A stretch of DNA of 64,000 nucleotides from contig BRON01000009.1 in assembly GCA_024345305.1 (NCBI GenBank), positions 992,001 through 1,056,000 of the forward strand, read 5' to 3'. The translations under genes were made by a program, and so were the position numbers. Origin of the DNA: Mrakia gelida. Lineage: Eukaryota; Basidiomycota; Tremellomycetes; Cystofilobasidiales; Mrakiaceae. Under the pieces are notes generated by a model. That model saw nothing but the letters and a program-made list of their open reading frames with translations. It was not told the DNA's origin and searched no databases. Positions 1-11,479 of this stretch are shown here, one piece after another (within the stretch, counting starts at the first letter, position 1; the number at the start of each line of letters is the position of its first letter).

Positions 1-1325
1 GCTTACTGTGAGTTTCTCTCCTTTGTACTGACACCGATCTTGCCCGCTCACCTCTGACCTTCCTCTTTTGTTCCAGATATCGGTACAAATCCCGAGTATA
101 GCAACAACAACGACTTCTACATCAAGGATTCTCTGAAAATCACCAGATGTGAGCTTCACTCGCTCTTGACTCTCGCGTTGATCTCCTCGTACTGATGAAC
201 CCTTGATCTGCGTGAACAGATGGAGCTGCTGTCGCCGCTGGAGTCGTGATGGCTCTCACCAGGACATCGAGCAAGGTTCGTCCTTTGCGTCGACGACCCT
301 TTCTCGCTTGCGTTCGCTTTCTTCTCCTCGATTCATCTGTGCTGACTATTCGCTTACTTTCTTCTTGCAGTGGCTCCTCATCGGTGGACTCCTCGTTGAG
401 CTCGTCGGGGTCGCGATCATGATTCGAACAGGTTCGTCACGTCGCGTCTCGACCTTCCTTCTTTCCTCGCCTCTCTCCTCGACTGACTCTCCATTCCTTC
501 CTTCACAGGTGGAAATGCCGGCAAAGTCGAGGTCAGCCCCTGCTCACCTACTTCGAATCAAACGGGCCGAACTGATTGTCCCTCCTCTCCTCTCCCAGTT
601 CGTCGTCTGCCAAATCATCCAAGGAATCGGAGCAGGTCTCTCCCAGCTCACCATCCTCGTCACAGCTCAAGCCTCCGTTATCCACGCCGACGTAGCGTCC
701 GTCACCGCTTTTGTCTTCCTGGCTGGAGCTCTCGGAGACTGGTTCGGGTCCTCCATTGGTTCGTTCGTCGGTCGATGCTTCCTTCTCTTCGACTCGAATC
801 CGGACGCTGATCTCGACTTGGTTGCTCTTGATTTCTTTTACAGCTAACGGAGTATGGTACAAGGATATCCTCGCCATCCTTACCGCTCTTTTCCCCAACG
901 CCAGCAAGGCCGAGCTTATCAGCGATATCCAGTGAGTTCGGAGATCTCCCGCCCGCCTGTCTTCCCAGCGTCTTCGCCGAGCCCTGACCCTCGCGTCTTC
1001 ACAGGTCTTGGTCCCTCGGAAACCGCTTCTCCGACCCTGATCCCATCCGAGACGCTCTTGTCGGTGCTTTTGAAACTGTCTCTAGGAGACTCTGCATCAT
1101 CTCAACTTGCCTTCGTTCGTCGCGTCTCGTCTCCATCATCTTCTCCCGCTCACACTTCGTCGCTGACTTGACTTTCTTCCTCCCGTTTACGCAGTGCTCA
1201 TTCCCATTGCCATCACGTTCTTCTTCGTCAACACTATCGAGCTCAGGAACACTCAGAACGCCGTTGACGGGCAGACGCTGGACGGGAAGACTGAGCGAGT
1301 CGTCGTCGAGGACGCGCAGGTTTAG
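1..1325 (+). CDS. Siderophore-iron MFS transporter, 3' part (5' end outside window)
   Basis: Likely carries ferric-siderophore across the plasma or endosomal membrane by H+ symport. The gene enters the window already spliced; at least nine exons can be joined in one frame. The fragment reads YYIGTNPEYSNNNDFYIKD, a glycine-rich helix WLLIGGLLVELVGVAIMIR, then GIGAGLSQLTILVTAQASV and ADVASVTAFVFLAGALGDW. These match the conserved central-to-C-terminal segments of fungal Sit1/Arn/MirB-type transporters (known family pattern: gated 'GIGGG...Q.SV.H.D.A.VTA'). The tail VNTIELRNTQNAVDG resembles the family's characteristic 'TDTQNAVE' end. The stop TAG is at 1323-1325, directly after the last exon's GAGGACGCGCAG. 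Convergent with the next gene. The drug-transporter branch of the MFS is the alternative, less likely because of the QNAV tail. Confidence 0.82.
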
Positions 1326-1681
1326 CTTTGTTTTCTCTCCTTTCCCCTCTTGACGTACATTATCTCTCGACCCCTGTCACGCACATACTCTTTCTCTATC
1401 TTTACGACCGACGTTCTTTACGATCGAGGAAGGACGAGACGAAAGACAGAAAGAACGCAAAGTCGCGTTGTCGTCCATCACCCTTTGTAGATCTCTCTTT
1501 CGAAGGAGATCAAGGAAAGAAGGACGTGTATCACCGAGAAGGAAACACTACTAGTTAAGGAAAGCCAAGAAGAGAGGGGTACGCAAAGAGAAAACTCGAG
1601 CACGTCAAGATAACAAAGCGAGAAGAGCAGGGGAGGAAGAGACGGAAAGAAGTCCAGTTCACCATCGTTCGTTCGTTCCGA
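1326..1681. other. Convergent 3' intergenic stretch
   Basis: Holds the 3' regions of the siderophore transporter (+) and the vWA gene (-). Purine-rich on the plus strand. I see no gene, repeat or RNA fold in it. Confidence 0.5.
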
Positions 1682-4600
1682 TTATCGTCGAGAGCTCTCG
1701 TCCTTAGAATCGTAGCTGGTGTCGATGGCTCCGAGGAGGAGCTGTTTCGAAGAACAATGAAGGCGAGTCAGCTCGCGTCGACGAGAGGATGACGAGGACG
1801 CGAAACGAGAGACGAACCTTGGTCAACCAAAGCTCAGGCGAAAGGTCGATCCCAGTAGTTCGCTTCATCTCTTCACTCTCGTTCTCGTAGTTCGAGCAGA
1901 CGTCGACGACTAGGAGGGAGTCATAAGGTGCAGGAAAGTAAGGGTCAGAACGAGAGACCAGCTCGAGGACGGCGAGAGGAAAGAAGCGAGACGGATGAAC
2001 TCACGGTTTCCAACCTGAGGAGAGGTATCGAGAGTTCCGAGGAAAGCCTTGGCCTTCTGGTCGTTACCGACCTATCGACGAGAAGCGGATAGGGAGTCAA
2101 GGTCAGCTCCCGAAGAAGGGAAAGAGAGGAGGGAGGGGGAGGAAGGGACGCGACTGACCTGAGCGAACATGAACGAGACAGCGTCCGAACCGTATCGAGA
2201 GTTCCTGAGCTCGTTGCTGGCGTTGGTGACGACCTTGAAGCTAAAAGACAGATGATGGAAATCGAGAAGGGGGTGTCAGTCGAGTCTCGAAAGCAAAGGC
2301 GAGGCTAAGGACGAGACGACGAACATGTGGTCGCTGGCCTCTCCAGCGGGAGTTCCGTCGGTAATCGACACAATCAGCACCGGCTTCCTGAGCGATCCGT
2401 TCCTAGCAGGACCAAGAACAGCAGGCTGGAGGATCTTCTGGTCGAGGGAGGTTCCAAGCTGAGAAGGGCGAGCGAAAAGAGTCAGCGAGCGCGTCCCTTT
2501 CGTCTCGAGTCTTCCTCGATCTCGACATTTGACCCTCCTTGTTGCGTGGTACTCACAGGAGTCAAACCAGAGAACTGGACTTGGGTGAGAAGCTGAGTGA
2601 CGGCCTGCTCGTTGGTGATGTTGTTTCCCTCGACTCGCGAGTTGAGGAATCGAACGCTGATTCCATCAGCGTCGAAGAGCGAGGCAGCGAAGGCGACCTT
2701 CTGGAGGATCAGACGAAGCTCAACGATTCGGTCTCCCTGAATGAACGAACACGCAACCCGAGGAAGAGGGTCAGGATGAACCTCTTGCGAGCGACTCGAA
2801 GTCAACGCGGGAAGGTCGGGCGGATGACTTACGTTCTCCTCGAAGGCCATCGATCCCGAGTCGTCGACGAGGATCCACATGTCGAAGAGAGAGAGCTTGG
2901 CGAGGTCGTAGGCGATCTCCTTGGGGATCCTCCACTCGGAAGAAATCTGAAGAAGGAGGAGAGAGAGATCAGCGACGCGTCGAAGAACTCGACGCTCTCC
3001 AAACCCAGAGGCAAGCGGGAGGCGGACCTTCTCGATAGCTCCAGACTGGACGACTCGTTGAGCGAGCTGATCGACGGATCCAGGAGGGTACTGCGATGGC
3101 GCAAGGGGAACAGAACGATCGAAGAAGACGTCAGGGCGCGTCCTCTCTTCATCCGCCCCGTTCCCTTCCCTCTTGCTCCATCGACTCAAGACTTACGAAA
3201 GATCCAATCCCCTGGTTCTGAACAGCCTGTCCGAGAATCTGAGCGATGACCTGAGGGTTGGTTGACCCTCCCTGCCCTTGCTGTTGCTGCTGTCCGTAAG
3301 GAGGCTGCTGCTGCTGTTGTCCTCCGTAGGACTGCTGACCTCCTTGCTGACCGTAGGGAGGCTGCTGTTGACCTTGACCGTACTGCTGAGGAGGAGGAGC
3401 TCTGAGGAGATATGAGCCGAGACGCGTCGGTCAGCGAGGAGAGTTCGACTTCGGGCGAGGACAAAAGAGACGAAGACGAACCCGTACGAGGACTGCTGCT
3501 GCTGACCGTATTGACCTCCTCCGGGAGCTCCACCGGGAGGAGCAGAGTATTGGTTCCCACTGAGGAAGAGAAGAGGTATCGAAGTTAGTCGCGAGGTCAA
3601 GAGGTGAGCTGGCGAGCTCGACTCGAACGGGAGAGCGAAGCTCACGTAGGTCGTCCTCCGGGGACGGGAGGAGCTCCGTAGGGAGAAGGTCCACCCTGGG
3701 GAGCACCGTACTGTCCCTGTTGAGAAGGAGGAGCGCCGTAACTGCTGAGGTCGAGAGACCGCGAGGAGAGGGAGCGAGGGAGGAGAGATTCAGCAACGTG
3801 CTCGCTCGACTTCCTCACGCTCGCGAAGACGAGACGACGACTTCTGAACTAACCTCTGCTGTCCCTGAGGAGCACCGTAGCTGAGTGAATAAGGCAGACT
3901 GAGATCAGAGATCGCTTGACGAGCGGGAAGACGAGACGACTCACGACTGCTGCTGTCCCTGAGGAGCGGATCCACCGTAGTAGGACGAGGCGGCACCTCC
4001 CTGCTGTCCTCCAGGGGCTCCGTACTGACCCTGAGGGGGCTGTTGACCGTACTGCTGAGAAGGGGGAGCTCCGTAGGCGGGTTGTTGACTGAACGCGAGG
4101 ACGGAGAAAGGGCGGGAGCGAGAGGGGGAAGGGAGGAGGAAGACGTCAGCGTCGACGTTTGAGCTCGCTCTGTGTGCCTTCGAAGGCAGCAAAGGCTCAC
4201 CCGTAGTTGCCCTGAGGAGCTCCGTAAGCGGGTTGCTGCTGACCCTGAGGCTTTCCTCCGGCACCTGGAGGAGTGGAAAGAAACGGAGAGAAGAAGGAAC
4301 GCAAGGTGGTGAGCTGTGTCCTCGCCTTGGAGCTTCGATTCTCTGAGCTCAGATCCTCCACTAGACATGAGAGAGAGACTCACTGGCTGCTGCTGCGGCT
4401 GCGATCTACGATTCCATCCGAAAGAGAGTGAGAGCGAGAGTCAGCATGGCTTTCGGCGAAGTCGGAGGGAGGAAGAAGAAGGGAAGGGAGGAGGAGATGG
4501 GAAGGAGGCGTTGGGACGGCTCCGGGTTGAAAGCTCACTTTGGCGGCGAAAGACTACAAAGAAGGATAGAGAGTCAGCATAGAGATCCAGAGCATCGAGA

Positions 4601-4734
4601 GGGCGTAACTTCGAGCTCACCATGTTTGAAAGAGAAGGTGGAAGTTGGGAGGGGAGGGGGTGACGGAGGGAAGGGGAAGTCGACCTCGCAGGCTGTGCGA
4701 CTGATGGCGACTCGGAGGCATATTTATGAGCCAT
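1682..4734 (-). CDS. von Willebrand factor A domain protein with Q/G/Y-rich N-terminus
   Basis: About a dozen exons. Starts MAHKYASESPSV (ATG 4734-4732), a 15-nt exon encoding SFAAK follows, then an Ala run and a long low-complexity region in which successive small exons each encode YGAPQG/YGQQ-type units (roughly 4260-3250). The C-terminal half is a vWA domain: DMWILVDDSGSM supplies the DxSxS of a MIDAS metal site, SGLTPLGTS the Thr, and SITDGTPAGEAS the second Asp, so all MIDAS positions are present. The end reads IDTSYDSKDESSRR. Homologous basidiomycete proteins are known only as vWA proteins; the role is not established. The N-terminus looks prion-like, suggesting condensation or scaffold behaviour (inference). 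Divergent from the next gene over 222 bp. Confidence 0.85.
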
Positions 4735-4956
4735 TTTCGGAAGCTTCAGGGCTTCATCCCGAAGATAAGATATCGAGCCACAGCATGAGTGGCTTTCTTA
4801 GGGAAATTTTCCTGAAAGAAGGAGGAGGAAGTATCCGAAGGAAGCGAGGCCGAGTGACGTCGACGAGCTCACCTCGCTTCCCTTTCTATTCCTCCTCCCT
4901 TCCTTCTCTTCCAACCCTCAGCCTCGTTCTAAACGACTTTTCCATCTCCTATCAGC
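4735..4956. promoter_or_regulatory. Divergent promoter region, vWA gene / membrane protein
   Basis: 222 bp between two start codons on opposite strands. Contains a TATTTATGA-like AT-rich patch around 4721-4730 and pyrimidine-rich tracts just before the plus-strand ATG. No specific operator recognised. Confidence 0.45.
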
Positions 4957-6132
4957 ATGGCCCACCCTCCCCTCCCCAGCCGACGAGCTGTCCCTCCTAC
5001 TCCAGCCGCCCCCGTCAAGACTCTCTACCAGGAATCCATCGAACTTCAGGACCTCTCCTCCGCTTTCTTCCCTCCAGAGGCCTCCGTTTCGGACGATGCC
5101 ATCTCCCTCTGGGCCTACACTACAGCAGGAGGACTTGCCTTCCTCAGTCTTCCCTTGCTCTTCTTCCCTAGACTTGTCTTCTTCCTTTTGGGGAGTCTAG
5201 AGTTGGATGGCGAAGGGACAGGGAAGAGGAGGGAGGTCATGGGCGATGGGTTGACGGGCTTGGAGAGCTTCCTTTGCCAGCAACTGGGCATCTTGTGAGT
5301 TTAACTTTTGCTGAGCAGAAGCGTAGTACTCTATAGCCCGACGGAGAGTGGTGCTGAAGGCCTGAAGAGCTCAGGGAGGAAACTGAAAGCTGACCATCTC
5401 GCCTCGCTCGCTCTCGCTTGACCCCCGATCTCGCAGGATGTGGGCTCTCGCCTTCCTGATCTTGCTCCTCGTATGTTAATCTTCTGCTCTTTTTTTTTTT
5501 GGCTTGATAAGCACAGTGCTCTTCGACTTCGCTTGAGTCAATCGTAGCTGATCTTCCTCGTCTTGTCCTGCAAAACAGACGGCTCCTCCTCCTCCGCACG
5601 TCGACCCTCCCTCCTCGACCTCCACGTCGTTCCCCAAATCCAACAAACCCTCCAGATCCATCTCAGCCTTCCATTCCAAGAGACCTACGACTGGTAAGTC
5701 ATCTCCTACCCCTCTCGAGCTCACCATCGAGCCTCATGAGCTGACCTCCCTTTCACCCTTTGTTTCCCTTGCGTCACCAGTCTACGTCCTCACCCCAGCC
5801 TTCCTCATCTCCTCAGCCACCTCGTACTACACCTCCCTCGGATCCTTATCCATCTTCTTCTCAGTCGTCACCGCCGTCATCGGGTTCTGGGGTTGCTGGG
5901 TCGTGAGTCCTCCCCCCCTTGCCGCTTTCCGCGTCGACTCGATCTCTTTCGCGTCGAGACTGACCTCTCCCTCGTTACTCACGCGTGTCTGCTGCAGTGC
6001 ATGTTCAACGACGAACCAGGCCACTTATCCAAAACGACTGGATCCGACAAGAGGACGAGCGGGTTCCCGTTCAAGAACCGAAACGACGCGGACGAGATCA
6101 AGAAGAGGTTCAGGGAGGGAGAATCGAAGTAG
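4957..6132 (+). CDS. Conserved fungal multi-pass membrane protein, function unknown
   Basis: Five exons by eye (4957-5294, 5437-5470, 5579-5693, 5781-5902, 5998-6132), each with GT-AG edges and a TGAC/TGAT branch site. About 210 residues. Four hydrophobic stretches: AYTTAGGLAFLSLPLLFF, MWALAFLILLL, TPAFLISSATSYYTSLGSL and SVVTAVIGFWGWWVCMF. The hydrophilic C-terminus has KTTGSDKRTSGFPFKNRN. I recall similarly organised uncharacterised basidiomycete membrane proteins ending in a 'TGADKRTS' segment, but no function is known to me. The topology suggests both ends are cytosolic. The second exon is only 34 nt. Confidence 0.75.
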
Positions 6133-6435
6133 CTCAGCGACACCTCATGCTCCTTTTTTGCTTATCTAGTTGGGAGATCTAATAGGATACCTACCTACCT
6201 ACCTTTAACGACGCCGATGTATAACTGATACCTATGCACGCTGCCTCTTCTTCCCTCGCTCGCTCACTCGTTAGTTCGAAAGCGATCCCAGCTCGACGCG
6301 TCGAGTCAACTCGTCGATCGCTCAGAGCACGATGCAGAGAAAAGAGAGGAGGTCATGAGTATTAGGATGTTCGCGAGTAAGATCGGGTGTAGAGTTACGA
6401 GAGTACTGAACTAGAGAAGAGTCCAAGACGAAGAG

Positions 6436-6436
<1 letters not shown>

Positions 6437-6465
<29 letters not shown>
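6437..6465. repeat. (GAAA)n microsatellite
   Basis: About seven uninterrupted GAAA units in the 3' flank shared by the membrane protein (+) and the NmrA-like gene (-). The rest of 6133-6530 holds no gene I can support. Confidence 0.9.
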
Positions 6466-6466
<1 letters not shown>

Positions 6467-6530
6467 CGCGACAAACGAAGGGAGGAAGCAAATGGGATAA
6501 ACGACGGTCTGATAGACATCTCGGCCCTCT

Positions 6531-7743
6531 TCACCACCAGCTCAACCAAGCCACGTCCACCGCCTTCCCATCCCACTTTCCCTGCCCATCTCCCTTCTTC
6601 TCACCGAATCCCAAACACTCCTCAAACAAGAACCTCGCGACCTCCTCCCTCGAGATCGTCCTGGGTTTCCAGAGCTTCTCGCCAGCAGCGTAGCCAGGTT
6701 TGGTGGAGGTGGTGAGGAGCTTGGGATTGTCGGTCACTGCGAAAAGAAGCGATCCAAAACAGAGAGGCGTCAGTTTGGGGAAGACGAGGATGATCGGAAG
6801 GGGAAGAGAGAGGGACGCGACGCGGACTCACGCCAACCTGGTCGAACGATCGTGACTCGCGAGAGGGAGAAGGGAGTGTCGCTCTTGAGTTGAGGGAGAA
6901 GCGAGTCGAGGAGCGAGGGAGGAAGGATCGTGTCGGAGGGAGCAGGGTTGGGAGCGGGAAGAGGGTGAGGTCCGTTGAGGGAGGCGAGGTGAAGGAGTTG
7001 TTCGAGTCCGTCCTTGTCCTGCGAAGCCGAAGGGAAGATGAAAGGTCAGTCATCGCAGAGGCTCAGCACGAGGGAAGTAAGAGTAGTGTACATCGTGAGC
7101 CTGAGAGCGGAAGAGAACGCAATAAGGTCAGCTCAGGCCGAACGCGACGGAAAGAGGGAAAGATGAGCCGATGCGAGCTCACCTGTTTGAGCAACCACCC
7201 GTACAAGAGCCTGAAGGCGATAGGTAGCCTCTTGTGAGCCTCAGGTCCCAATCCCGTCGAGCTGAGTCCGATGAGCTTGGGATCCGCTCCGGGAGTCGAA
7301 GCGATAGCGGAGAGGACATTGAGAAGCGAGAGGGAGCAGAGGTTCGGCACAGGAAGAGTTACTCCGTTCAATCTGCGAAGAAGGCGAGAGGGAAACCGTC
7401 AGAATGTAAGAGGAGAGATAGGAAAGTAGCTCAGCTGATGGACTCACCCAATACCGAAGCCAGGAGCGTCCACAGGAGTCCCAATCGTGAAGACAACAGC
7501 ATCGCAGGATCTCCCACCAGCTTCCATCCAAGCTCGCTCAACGTCGGCTCGAACGAGAGCATCTCCCTTGACGATCTTGACTTTTCCAGTGGCGATGTGA
7601 GGGAAGAGAGCGTCGGTTTCGGGAAGATCTCGTCGAAGGAGGAGGGTGAGAGTGGTGGAGCTGGAGGAGGAGGGTTGGGAGAGGATGAGTCGAGCGAGGT
7701 GATGTCCGATGTTGCGAGAAGCACCAAGGAGGAGGAGCTGCAT
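6531..7743 (-). CDS. NmrA-like / atypical SDR NAD(P)-binding protein
   Basis: Starts MQLLLLGASRNIGHHLARL (ATG 7743-7741), whose GASRNIG is the GxxxxxG dinucleotide-binding loop of a Rossmann fold. Next come a strand ending VKIVKGDAL, the segment CDAVVFTIGTPVD, then KLIGLSSTGLG (position of the SDR active-site Ser strand), and SLSRVTIVRPGW, the 'RP' strand typical of NmrA/NAD-dependent epimerase-like proteins. The C-terminus reads KPRTISREEVARFLFEE. A 9-nt exon (GCTCACGAT) appears to sit between LLKQ and DKDGLEQLL. A Tyr-x-x-x-Lys catalytic pair is not evident, so it may be a redox-sensing or non-catalytic member. ATG chosen because the Rossmann strand begins at residue 2. About 270 residues. 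Confidence 0.75.
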
Positions 7744-8408
7744 CTTGTTGAGCGAGGAAGGGTTTGAGTGAAGTGAGGTGAGGTGGGAGATGGTGGTTGG
7801 GAGTGAAGAAAAGCGGAGCTGGCGCAAGGATCAAAAGGGATCGGTGGGTGCTCCGGCGATGGGCGAGCCCGTCGGCCTTTCAGCCTCCTCCCTTCTGTTT
7901 TCCCCAGAGACGCTCTCTCCGACGCCGAAGGGCATGCTGAAGCGAGATCGGGCAGTGCTGAGAGGCTGGGTTCCACTTGGAGGCTGAATCGAGACGCCCG
8001 ACGAGTGCGACGGTTAAAATCATCTGCGAAAGGGAAACAAAAGTCGAAGACGCGTCGGTCAGTCGATGTTGGTCCCAGATAACCTTCGACTCGAGACGAG
8101 AGAGACGCCGAAGGTCCTTTGGTAGACTCACAAAGTCATCATATAGAAACGAGCGTTTCGGCTGCGTATCTACGGCAGCAAGCGAGAGAGAAAGCGAGGC
8201 GAGCGAGACCAGGCGTCGGGCATCGCTCTCGAGGCCAGCGGGGAGGAAGAAAACCTGTCGACGTGTCGGTGGGCAACGGAATAAGGCTGAAAGCGTGGTC
8301 GAAGAAAGAAAGTCCGGAATGAGATCATCGTCGGCGAGGAAAGAGTCTCGAAGAGAGGAGAGACCCCAAGCGAGCTCACCAGATCCACATCGTCGCCGCG
8401 ACTCGTTT
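7744..8408. other. 665-bp stretch without a supported gene
   Basis: Lies between two minus-strand genes (5' of the NmrA-like gene, 3' of the LYR gene). It contains intron-like signals on the minus strand (GTGAGCTCGC at about 8380, GTGAGTCTAC near 8130) and one GACGCGTC palindrome at 8049. Short spliced frames can be forced through it but none resembles a known protein. Best read as 5'/3' UTR with introns. Confidence 0.4.
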
Positions 8409-9011
8409 CTAATCTTGAGGAGGGTAGGTCCGGCGAAGATGGCGATACTTGGCGAGTGATATCAGAGCGAGAGTTTCTGGGAAATCAACGAAGAAAGGGA
8501 AAGTGAAGAAAGTCAGCGAAGGGATCGAGACGCGGGAGGAGCAGGAGGACGATGTCGAGACGAACCCTTCCGAACATGCTCTGCGAGATCGAGCTTCTTC
8601 TTGATTTCCTCCAGATCCTTGAGCTCAGAGTTTTCTGTGAGGGAGGGAAGGAGGAGCCGATCCAAGAGACGTGAGCGAGGAATGGGAGGAAGGTGACGAG
8701 GGGAGGGAGGGAGGGCTGAGCTCACTCCTGAAGCTGTTCCTCACTCGACTCGCAAACTCGTAGGAGGGATCGGGGCTGAGACGGGAGAAGGAGAGGTCCG
8801 TGAGCGGATGAGGTGAGCTGAGAGCGGAGAATGGTGAACTCACTAGTCTGGAGCGAGTCGTAGAAGCTGGAGGGGAAGGGAGGGAGGAGGAGGGAAGGAA
8901 GGTGAGCTCGAGCTCATCGACACGAAGAGAACGGCTGAGAGGGCTCGTACCCACCTGTTTGTAGATTCCGATCCCTCGTTGCCTGAGCTGAATTCGATCT
9001 AGAGAAACCAT
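8409..9011 (-). CDS. LYR-motif protein, ETFRF1/LYRM5-like
   Basis: Small (about 88 residues) mitochondrial LYR-family protein, here read from five exons. N-terminus MVSLDRIQLRQRGIGIYKQ, then LLRLAPDYPDPSYEFASR, VRNSFRKNSELKDLEE, LDLAEHVRKETLAL and AKYRHLRRTYPP. The pattern 'Y+.LL.L..DYP....F..R.+..F.KN.......I...L...E.V.KE..AL..L.KYR..+..Y' is that of LYRM5/ETFRF1, which in animals binds the electron-transfer flavoprotein and ejects its FAD, and acts with the acyl carrier protein. The first LYR residue is Ile (IYK in place of LYK/LYR). Stop TAG at 8411-8409. Shares a 93-bp divergent promoter with the glycosyltransferase gene. The exact LYRM subfamily is inference from the motif spacing. Confidence 0.78.
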
Positions 9012-9104
9012 CGTCCTACTTTCTCTGCGATAAAAGTGTCGATCCGAAAAGAGAGATGGCCGTCGACGGTTCACTCGCTCGAAGTTGACTTCCAACGCCT
9101 TCGT
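9012..9104. promoter_or_regulatory. Very short divergent promoter, LYR protein / glycosyltransferase
   Basis: Only 93 bp separate ATG 9011 (-) from ATG 9105 (+). If the in-frame upstream ATG at 9036 were used the gap would be 24 bp. That frame prefixes charged residues to a perfect signal anchor, so 9105 is preferred. No TATA seen. Confidence 0.5.
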
Positions 9105-11389
9105 ATGAAAAGCATCCTCAGTTTCTTGGAGCGTAGGAAGCTCTTCATCCTCCCTCTTGCCGGAGTATCTATCTTCCTCCTCCTCGCAACACGCTACTCA
9201 AATCAGGATGGATCCTCTTGGCCGACATCCCTTCGTTCCTCGACTTCAACAACGCTGTCGACCTCAGAAGGAAGCTCAGACGTCGTTTCGTTCGCCTTCA
9301 TCACCTATGGTCTCGATAGCGCGAAGGAGGCAGGTCAGTCTCGGATCGAGTGGTGCGAGCCTCTTGTATCGTATACTGACTCTAAATCGGTTCTCGATTC
9401 TCAGCTGTGACGGTGAAGAGGTGCGCTTGCAAGGAGGAAGGAAGGAGCGATGTTGAGCTTCGTCGAGCTGACCTTTGCCCTTCTCTCTGCCCTTCTCAGT
9501 CTCCTCATGCACATTTCACGACCTCTCGAGATCCACATTCTTGCCAGTGATGACGCCGCAACATATCTAGAAGCTAGGTAAGCCTGTACCTCTGTCCCTT
9601 CAGCTCGTTCTGCCCCGTCGAACTCCTCCATTCCTCTCGCGCGCGCGTCAGCCTCGTTCTTCTCGCTCACCCTTCTCTTCACGCGTTTCTTCAGACTCGC
9701 CCTCGTCCATCGACCGGCTCATAATGTCAAGGTCGTCTTCTACGTTCGACCGGAACACGATCTCGCTGCTCGTATCGACAGAGAGGGCCAGATGTGGTCG
9801 ATCCAGTCAGTCCTTCGCGTCTCCCTCTCTCCCCCCTTCGTAGCCTGACCGTATCATTTCTGCTCCTTTACCCCACCCTTCAGTCATTCCTACGTCGGAG
9901 GTCTTATGAAGCTCTTCCTCCACGAAGCTCTTCCTCCCTCCGTCCACCGAATCCTCTTCGCAGACACAGACGGGCTGTTCATCGTCGACCCCGCCCTCCT
10001 CTGGGATCAAATCTTCCCTCAGTTCTCCCCAACAACCATGCTCGCTTTCCCTTACCACCCCGAAGCTCCTCTAGACGACGCCTGGCACGGCGCGACACGG
10101 ATCTGCTCTTGTATCATGGCCGCGTTCGTACTCTCTCCCTTGTTTCTTCGTCGTCGTTTCTCTGTCCTGTGTCTCTGTCGCTGACCTCCAGCCTCTTATC
10201 TCCTCTCTCTGGTTATAGCGATCTAGATAGGATGCGGGAGGTCAGGTTCATGGGGAGTCGCTACTATCCGGACGAGGCGGACTCGACAGGGAAGGTCGTT
10301 CGACCCGTCGGCTCTGCGATCTGGAAGGGAACTTACACCACTGGAGAGTCAGGCAAGATCGAGGATAATGTGGGAGGAGATCAAGGGTTCTTCTACCCTA
10401 TCAAGCTCGTTCATCCAGAGGTGAGTTCAGTCGTCTTCTCTGTCAGCGACCAAAGACGCGTCGAGCTTTTCGCTGACTTCCCTCGCCTCGCCGTATCGCC
10501 TCCCCTCAGATGTTCATGGGTTCGTCATTCCCTCCCGTCTGCTTCCCTCTTCCTTCATATACTGATAGTCGCGGCTTCGCAATTTCCAGACCTTCCTCTT
10601 AGCTGGGAAATCACCTCGTGTACTCGAACGTTCTTCGAGATCGGACTCGACATCAGCGACGGACGCGACGACACGACGGAAGCGGAGGCCATCGCTGTTT
10701 CGAAGGGACACACTGGCAATCCAGAGGAGGAGAAGAGTCTCGTGAGCGACTCGTTTTCCGAGACGTCTTCGATCTTCTGCTTTCGCTCTCGCTGACCTCG
10801 TTTGCCTCTTCGTTTCACAGATCGTCCCTTCCTTCCTGCACTTGTTCGTTCCTCCCACGCTCTTTGCTTCCCTCCTTTCGCTGACCGACTCTTCCACCCC
10901 TCGTTTATCCTCTCGCAGCAACTGCAAAGACGTGTACGTCCTTTGACGAAAGCTTTCTCCCTCGCTCGAAACGAGACGCGTCGAACCTTACCTTTCCTCT
11001 CCTCTTCTTCCCTCTTCTCTCTTTTCAGCGACAACATCTTCGTCTGGCCCGGCTGGGAAGACCCTTCAGACGACTGGGCGAAACGCTGGGGACCTACCGT
11101 TCTTCACTACGCTCGATACAAGGTTCGTCTCAGCTCCCTTCGTCTCGTCCTCCATCCCGCCTCGCCCTCTCTCTCCTCCCCTCGCCTTCCCGCAAAGCTG
11201 ACCCCCGATCCCGTGTTCCCGTTCTTGCAGTGGATCTGGCTCAACCGCGCTCCCAAAGGAACCACCACCATGTCCGTCTCTCGAGCCAAAGATCTTCGTT
11301 TCGCGGACGAGATCTGGTTCGAGCAGCACGGGATGCCTGATCCTCCGAGGCACGAGAGACCAAAGAATGATGGATTACATCCGCTTTGA
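9105..11389 (+). CDS. LARGE-like family 8 glycosyltransferase, type II membrane protein
   Basis: Golgi-type transferase by topology: MKSILSFLERRKLFILPLAG starts a basic N-terminus followed by one hydrophobic anchor and a Ser/Thr-rich stem. The catalytic part has SFAFITYGLDSAKEAAVTV, LEIHILASDDAATYLE, SYVGGLMKLFLHEALPP and RILFADTDGLFIVDPALLW. The last contains the DTD (DxD) sugar-nucleotide/Mn2+ motif. This order matches GT8 members of the LARGE/xylosyl-glucuronyl transferase kind. Later segments GGDQGFFYPIKLVHPE and PTVLHYARYKWIWLNRAP complete the domain. About ten exons; stop TGA 11387-11389. Donor sugar and acceptor cannot be told from the sequence. Confidence 0.8.
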
Positions 11390-11479
11390 GGAGTGTGGGA
11401 GTGGGTATTTATGACTGTGTTTGTATTTGAGCGCAACCGAGAAGGAGAGAGAGCGGGAAAGTGAGGAAGAAGACATCGA

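Noticed and set aside
8110..8395. Spliced minus-strand frame of about 53 residues beginning MWIC
   Set aside because: Lies in the 3' region of the LYR gene, needs an intron without the usual CTGAC branch site and matches no known small protein.
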